Shown here piece after piece: positions 58,047-64,000 of a DNA stretch of 64,000 nt. A model generated the notes under the pieces. The model did not search any database, had not been told where the DNA came from, and saw only the letters and a list, made by a program, of their open reading frames with translations. Positions within the stretch are counted from its first letter, which is position 1, and each line of letters opens with the position of its first letter. The position numbers and the translations under genes are program-made. Origin of the DNA: Trachythela sp. YZ-2020 (taxonomy: Eukaryota; Cnidaria; Anthozoa; Malacalcyonacea; Clavulariidae); NCBI GenBank assembly GCA_016169945.1, contig JADLSH010000212.1, positions 1,892,001 through 1,956,000 on the forward strand. Reading direction: 5' to 3'.

Positions 58047-58700
58047 GTGAACTTTAGGTTGGTTGACTGATCTTGTATCTCATCGGTCGCCAACTGAATC
58101 TTACTTGTGTTTCCTTTGGGAACTTCTTCCGCAATGTTGGTGTCATCTACGAATTTCCAAAGATCGACTCCGCTGGCATTAAGTTCATTAATCATCAGAA
58201 TATATAGCCAGGGAACGAGTTTGGTTCCTTGCCGCACGCCAGCTGGAACTGCGGCCCATTCGGAATAGCAATCAGAGGCTAGCTTAACTCTTTGCTGTCG
58301 GTTGGTCAAGAAGTCAGATACCCAGTTTATGATCTCAGTAGGTATGTCAAGAGTTTTTCAGCAAGGATATGGTGATCGATGAGGTCAAACGCCTTTCTAT
58401 AATCGAACAGAACAATTCTAACAAGGGCGCCATTGCCATCAGTTGCTTTTGCGAGATTGTGAACAATACTTATGAGAGCTTGTGTTGTCGAAGACTTGGG
58501 TATCGCACCGTACTGCCGTGGATCAGCTATTTGAAGGACTGCGGGTTTGATAAAACGGTCAACCACAAATTCTTCGGCCAATTTAGAAATAATTGGGGTC
58601 AACGAGATTGGTCTGAGGTGTTTACTAACATCTAAAACAGGCTTCTGCTTTGGAAGAGGCGATACGTCAGCCATCTTCCAAGATGAAGGTAGACGGTTTT
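58047..58700 (-). pseudogene. LINE C, 5' part (RT), truncated
   Basis: RT pieces: LPSSWKMADVSPLPKQKPVL, LRPISLTPIISKLAEEFVVD, VLFDYRKAFDLIDHHILAEK, VPAGVRQGTKLVPWLYILMI, LWKFVDDTNIAEEVPKG (catalytic VDD), ATDEIQDQSTNLKFT. The frame shifts once near 58,320. It stops where LINE B is inserted and continues at 48,261 as LNEEKCKE; joined, this reads KFT-LNEEK without loss. The endonuclease is missing, so the copy is 5'-truncated at about 58,700-58,750. Confidence 0.88.
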
Positions 58701-59079
58701 CACAATACGAATAATTTAGGGGTCAAATTGTCGTTGATACGCAACTCGCGCTACTTATCCGCAATCCGTGCCACATTACTGCGCCGATTCCCCGGCAGGC
58801 AATGCTTGCTTTGGGAGATAAACAAAACATTGAAATTATTTGAAAACAATTAACAAGAAGTTTTAATACCGTATATATTCATAAATAGAGAAGAAGAATG
58901 AATGTATGTTATTAATGTACAGACTATATTTATGCAAGATTTGTATATATGTCGTTTACTGCATGCAAATCGACATGCAAATCGACATGCAAACGAGCTG
59001 TATTATTTAATAATCTATAGCTGTTTGAAAATTTCGTCTCTGCAGTATATCTATTGATACACAGTACAGTCCTAATGAA

Positions 59080-59240
59080 CGTTAACCATTCTCGCTCGAC
59101 TCGTTCGCGAAAAATATTTCGAGTATCGAGATCTCGAAAGCCACTCGATAGAAATTCTCGCTCGCTCGATCGAAACGCGCAATCACGCAACGCGATACTA
59201 GAACGTTTTGCGGGTATCGAGAATTATCGATATGCGAGTT
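59080..59240. repeat. TCGA-rich CpG block 1
   Basis: Dense tctcgctcgactcg, atcgagatctcg and ctcgctcgctcgatcg words in otherwise CpG-poor DNA. A 13-bp repeat gacatgcaaatc lies just before (58,970-59,000). Confidence 0.7.
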
Positions 59241-59434
59241 GCAACTCTAGCATTGTTTAGGTTATACCTGTAACTATGCCTATGATTGGAATTTAAATCT
59301 TAATGGCGTAGTGGCGTTCAAGTGTATACTGGCGTATCAACGATGCGGACGGACGGGAAAGAAAATCAGTTTTTTTTACCACTTCTTAAAATGTTTATCC
59401 GAGTTAAATCTAGTTCAAGCGTAATATGTTGCTG

Positions 59435-59800
59435 TTATCCTGGCCAGCATTAATACGACGTATGATATTCAAATTCCTAGATGTAGAACTGCCACCGGAC
59501 AAAAGTCTTTTGCTTACAGAGCATCGGTTATATGGAATTCACTCTGCCCTTCACTTAAACAGGTTAAGTCGCACAGATTTTAAAAATCGCCTAAAGAAAC
59601 AATTATTGGAAACTTTCTTAAACACAATGTGACTTTTGAACACGTTTTATGACTAGTTTACTATTCAAATTTTAAATATAACTTTCTTGTAATTCTAAAA
59701 TTATTAGTAATTTTCTTATAACAGTTTTTGTAAATTAGTTATGAAAAGCCCGTATATTGGGATAACTAATAAAATTGTATGTATGTATGTACGTAAATAC
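59435..59800 (+). pseudogene. LINE 3' end fragment
   Basis: The plus strand reads RCRTATGQKSFAYRASVIWN, then SLKQVKSHRF, a TAA, and (in another frame) NRLKKQLLETF, the C-terminus of CR1/L2-type RTs. It ends with a 3' untranslated stretch and a TGTA microsatellite at about 59,776-59,795, the normal LINE tail. It lies between the two TCGA-rich blocks. Confidence 0.75.
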
Positions 59801-59984
59801 ATTTCTTGAAGCGGCGCAATGTTCGAAACAGCCACGTACGTACGCCACGGTTCGCCACGGTGAGCAACGTGAACTTTTTCAGGTTAATGAATATGTCCGC
59901 TATTATAGTCATTTATGGTTGTATCCTAAAATGGAATATACGCGAAAATCGCTATTGTATAATTTTCTTTAGTTAAAGTCTCGT

Positions 59985-60178
59985 CTCGATTGAAACTTAA
60001 GTCATCTCGATCGACACGAGATTCCTCGCTCGACACGTACAAGTTCGAGAACCCTCGCTCGTTTCTAGAATACACGCTCGCTACTCGTTCGCCTTCTCGT
60101 AACTCGCAGTTTTCTCGTTATGGGTCAAATCTTGCTCGCCGGATAGCGTCTCGCTCGAACTCGCAAATCGCGCTATAT
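59985..60178. repeat. TCGA-rich CpG block 2
   Basis: Same character as 59,080-59,240 (ctcgctcgacacg, cgctcgctactcgttcg). The two blocks flank the LINE tail and may be one block split by it. Confidence 0.65.
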
Positions 60179-60336
60179 TAAATAGTAGATTAATATAATT
60201 ATCATGCTATTCTGCCAAAATTCTTAAAAATATGATGTGTAAATTCGATTTATTTGCTAGTCCAGCGCATTTAGTTGTTAAGAAAATGTGTGACAAAGTT
60301 CAACAGTCGCCACCATTTTGAAAAATTCCGCTTATG

Positions 60337-60696
60337 CTAATTTATGCATGAATACGTTAAAGACGTCATTAGCAGATTTAGAACCATTTCACTAATATAA
60401 AGTCTATTTTGTATTACCACGCGCGGTAAACGTTGCAGCAAAATACATGGCAGAAACGTTTTAATAAGCGTATAACATATTTCTACAACTACCTTTAATA
60501 TTATTTCTTCCAACTCCGTGTATTTCATAAAAAACGCATAAACTGGAAAACCACAAAGAAAATCCATATGCAACATTATATCAATAATTGTCTTTATCCC
60601 CAGAATTCTCGCTAGGTCAATGCGTAAAAATTGCTCAAATTCCAAAACAATCAAATCGGCTTCCGTGTTGTTAAATTTCTCTATCCGTGCGTTCAC
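60337..60696 (-). CDS. Unrecognised 119-codon ORF
   Basis: MNARIEKFNNTEADLIVLEF and onward, Leu/Ile-rich, no known domain. It is long for this AT-rich DNA, but composition alone could explain it. Real exon, worn element and chance are all possible. Confidence 0.2.
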   Translation of the reverse strand: MNARIEKFNNTEADLIVLEFEQFLRIDLARILGIKTIIDIMLHMDFLCGFPVYAFFMKYTELEEIILKVVVEICYTLIKTFLPCILLQRLPRVVIQNRLYISEMVLNLLMTSLTYSCIN

Positions 60697-61810
60697 ATAA
60701 CAGTTCCAATTGTTATTGAAAATACATCAGTAACGAAAATAGCCAAAGTATAGTCTATACAATCGAATATCATATCTGGCTGGCGCAATAAGATTCAAAA
60801 TAGACAAGCATGCATAAAAAACTAAAAATCTAAATAGTTTGAGGTTTGAACTACAGTACTCCTTTTATACTTTCAATCTAGTATAAAGAAGCGCTATTAC
60901 ACAAAACAAACTACAAATAACATGCTTAATTCATAAGACATAATATATTGTTGCCGCCGAGCGTGAGCGAGGCAGCACACTATTCTTGACGTGCTATTCT
61001 TGACGTGCGGATCTATGTATTGTCGAGAAGCAGTCTCGTACCCCGAGCCTGCGATCCTTTGGGAAGAATCGAAAACTCTGGGATAATCCATAACCGGAAG
61101 TGAATATGATTGGTCGTTGATACGGAATGGCATGTCGCAATAATGCAACAATAAATTATTAACCGGGTAATTATATATACAATATGGCTGTCGTTTAGGA
61201 GTGTGCAAATATTATTTTTGTATTTCAGAGTAATTTTTGCAGTGATAAGTTGAATAATCTTCTGTAATATTACACGGAAAATATAAAGAAAGGTACAGTA
61301 TTAAGTTTGTAATATTTAATGAATGTCACACTTGAAATGGAACGTGAAAACTTTATTCAAATTTTTGCTGAAATTTATTAGCCTACATCAAATTTTTATA
61401 TGCTTTTAATATTTTGGAAATATTCATTATCTTGGTTTTGAAAATCGTTATTCTTTATCATAACTTTTTATTTGATCGTGAATAACAGTGTATTTGATTT
61501 ATAATTCATTTGAAAAAGCAGTTGGTATTTAGCTGCTAAACCAGCTAATCTTGATCATGCCTGTAGATTATATTTTTGTGGAGGTAGCCAATCCTTGAAG
61601 CCAAAATCAATCGGCGCAAATTTACTTCCGGTTACCACTTTGCAGCGAAAACAATATGGAGTTGTATAGGGAAATGAGTCGGCGAGGCTGGTTTTTCACA
61701 ATTTTTAGGCATTTCCAAGCGCTGGACTAAACCGTTCGTCTTGTAATGCAAAGAACAGGATATTTTCTTACTTTTGGAGAGATACCTTTGTAGATTTCGG
61801 TAAAAAATCA

Positions 61811-62240
61811 CCGCTAAAGACGTTTGACAAGTTGCATACGCGAAGTCCATTTTCGGCCAAAACTCTCTGCCAAGTGATTTTTCATGCTGGCATTTTCGCT
61901 AAACAAATACTCTGGCTGGATAGAAACTCAAGTCGAATGGTTTAAACGAAAGGTAAGCAATATATAATAAGCGTTTTCTTTCTCAATCAATTAGCGAAAA
62001 AGTATAGAATATCGGTGTTGCTCTCGGGTTATGCTGTGCTATGCGGGTCTATGCCTATATGAACATTTATAGCAACAATAGCTTTATATCTAGATTGGTT
62101 AATTGCATTTTGTATCTCAGATTGGAGTTTTGGTTTTTGTTCTTGACCGAAAAATACATTAAAATAATATATAAATGGATTCGTTTCTAAAACAAGTTCT
62201 GTATCATTCATATTAAACTGCTTCAAGTGTTTTTATGCAG
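61811..62240 (-). repeat. Inverted duplication, left arm
   Basis: Reverse complement of 63,582-64,000 with high identity. The arm includes an ORF MNDTELVLETNPFIYYFNVF (62,212 downward) and, further on, the start MDFAYATCQTSL (61,850). Both read outward on the minus strand and recur in the other arm. No family recognised. Confidence 0.8.
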
Positions 62241-63581
62241 AAAACTTGCAATCCAGTAGAGTCTGAGAGTAGTATGGAGCACTAGTATACACCATATTAA
62301 AATGGTGTATGCCAAGTTTGACTAGTTGTCAATTCTCATATTTGAAATTTTTATTATATAGACACTAAAACATTGAAATTAGAAAACATTATTAAGACAT
62401 GTCATCCTGATCCACTGGTGCTGACCGCTGTGATGGCAGAGAGGTCCCGTATTATAGAAAGTGGCTTGTTGAAGTGACTGTATCATTGAACAATCAATTA
62501 TCTGTTCCTTTAGTAGTAGATGTTCATTTTGTAATCATATGTTCAAGTAGATGTTCATTTTGTAATCATATGAACATGAATAGCTATGTGACTCACATTT
62601 TTAATAATGCTGTATAAAAATTAGTTGTTTTAACATAGTATGGATAAACTGATAATTATCTTTTTACTGTACCATGCCGATGGTCTTCCCTCACCAGATT
62701 AAGACTCCTAGTTAAATCTGGTGAGGTGCTCTCCTCTCTTGTAATATTCCATAGTCTAACACTTTCAGGTTTTCTTGCAGAAGGGAGAGAAGCCCATGGG
62801 TGGTGTTGGCAAAATGTCGACCTTTTCCATAAAGTATACATTACATGTATGCAAATTAAGTGTGGAAATATATCACTTTCCCACATACATAAGAGTACCG
62901 TAGACTGCAACTGGTTGTCTTGTGTGTTCTGTTGGTTGTTCCCTTGTTGGTAACAAATACTGGTCATTAAATATTGCTGGTTAGCAATTTGGCTTCTTTG
63001 AGGTCATTTCAAAACCACCAAGATGGTTGACATGCTACTTCATGTTTAATAAAAAATGCACAGAGTTCTACTAATTAACCCATTAAAGGTGCATAATGCT
63101 TCCCTTGACAAGTAGAATTTCTGGTGTTAGAGAGTATCATAGGCTTAGGAAGCAACTTCAAGTTGGGGGGGGGGGCACTTTGTCTTAAGGGCACCTCTTC
63201 TACTAGAAAAAAGGCACTTTTTCCATTTTGTTAGTTTCAAGTTGATATGTTGATGATAACCGGCACATATTCAAGTTGATAAAGATTATGTCAGAGTGTT
63301 ATAGTAAAGTCCGCTTCTACCAACTTGGGAAAACAGCCATGGTAGTGGTTTCTAAAAACAAAGTGAGAACAAAGTTGAATAAACTTGTCTTGTTTAATCA
63401 CCAGTGAATCGCAGTGATGAAACTATCCACTTTAATACATAGGAATGGTCGAATGGAATGAAGTAGTGTATTGGATAGCTGTTTCTTTAGGAACCAACAA
63501 CTATTTAAAAGTTTCCAAATCAAATTTTGATTGAGCTCATACAACTTTGTTCCATGTCCTTTTTACAATTTTAGTATCATA
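62241..63581. other. Spacer of the inverted duplication
   Basis: About 1.34 kb with no clear gene. It holds a 32-bp tandem repeat (gtagatgttcattttgtaat, about 62,518-62,575), a small hairpin atacaccat/atggtgtat at 62,289-62,310, a fragment of the TTAACCCATTA MITE at 63,077-63,145 and a G run at about 63,165. Confidence 0.55.
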
Positions 63582-64000
63582 TCTGCAAAAAGACACTTGA
63601 AGCAGTTTATAATATGAATGATACAGAGCTTGTTTTAGAAACGAATCCATTTATATATTATTTAAATGTATTTTTCGGTCAAGAACAAAAACCAAAACTC
63701 CAATCTGAGATACAAAATGCAATTAGCCAATATAGATAAGCTATTGTTGCTATAAATGTTCATATAGGCATAGCACAACATAACCCGAGAGCAACACCGA
63801 TATTCTATACTTTTTCGCTTGATTGAGAAAGACAAACGCATAGTTATACATTGCTTACCTTTCGTTTAATCCATTCGACTTGAGTTTCTATCCAGCCAGA
63901 GTATTTGTTTAGCGAAAATCCCAGCATGAAAGACCACTTGGCAGAGAGTTTTGGCCGAAAATGGACTTCGCGTATTCAACTTGTCAAACGTCTTTAGCGG
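63582..64000 (+). repeat. Inverted duplication, right arm (runs off the window)
   Basis: Mirrors 61,811-62,240 to the last base. Here MNDTELVLETNPFIYYLNVF begins near 63,615 on the plus strand but hits a stop after NAISQYR. MDFAYSTCQTSLA begins at 63,961 and is open to the edge. Confidence 0.8.

Noticed and set aside
62656..62967. Overlapping ORFs on both strands that look faintly LINE-like (SVRLWNITREES)
   Set aside because: The resemblance is a few residues only and no second motif supports it.

Overview
The window is AT-rich animal DNA made almost entirely of transposable elements and simple repeats. Penelope-like retroelements with GIY-YIG endonuclease, CR1/L2-type LINEs (one with a 2A peptide and PHD finger, one with an SGNH-esterase ORF1), a Crypton-type tyrosine recombinase, a THAP/P-type transposase, hAT-like and TTAA-type MITEs and a kinase exon occur together. 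This best fits a cnidarian, probably an anthozoan; that is inference from element content, not proof. Only one stretch looks like a host gene: the last exon of a DSTYK-like protein kinase at 31,323-31,727. A possible 42-nt microexon at 11,716-11,757 is the only other host candidate.

Layout. 0.2-3.6 kb: two head-to-head Penelope copies with pseudo-LTRs and candidate hammerhead ribozymes. 4.3-5.3 kb: a 999-bp hAT-like MITE with a perfect 8-bp target duplication. 5.8-7.2 kb: Crypton-type recombinase gene with one intron and one frameshift. 7.5-19 kb: hairpin repeats, LINE scraps, a minisatellite-bearing element, a TTAA MITE and a third Penelope copy (14.4-15.97 kb). 19.1-20.8 kb: foldback element with about 340-bp arms. 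21.6-29.1 kb: a complete P-superfamily element (terminal inverted repeats, 8-bp target duplication) with two convergent genes, a THAP transposase on the minus strand and a separate C2H2 zinc-finger protein on the plus strand. 29.7-46.3 kb: second and third minisatellite elements, the kinase exon, LINE pieces, a 0.84-kb tandem duplication and a composite repeat present twice, one copy split by a TTAA MITE. 47.5-58.7 kb: nested LINEs (LINE C holds LINE B, which holds LINE A, which holds an 0.87-kb repeat; LINE B also holds a 324-bp hAT-like MITE). 59-64 kb: CpG-rich TCGA blocks, a LINE tail and a large head-to-head inverted duplication running off the end.

The most notable system is the 7.47-kb two-gene P element. 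The transposase supplies a THAP DNA-binding domain and an RNase-H-like core. The convergent partner carries a zinc finger and a GPLAYIAGYVIQKL segment, resembling a signature I associate with the C-terminal part of such transposases. Nearly every frameshift in the element ORFs is a one-base (once two-base) change, mostly in a homopolymer run, so many 'broken' genes may be assembly errors and the elements may be younger than they look.
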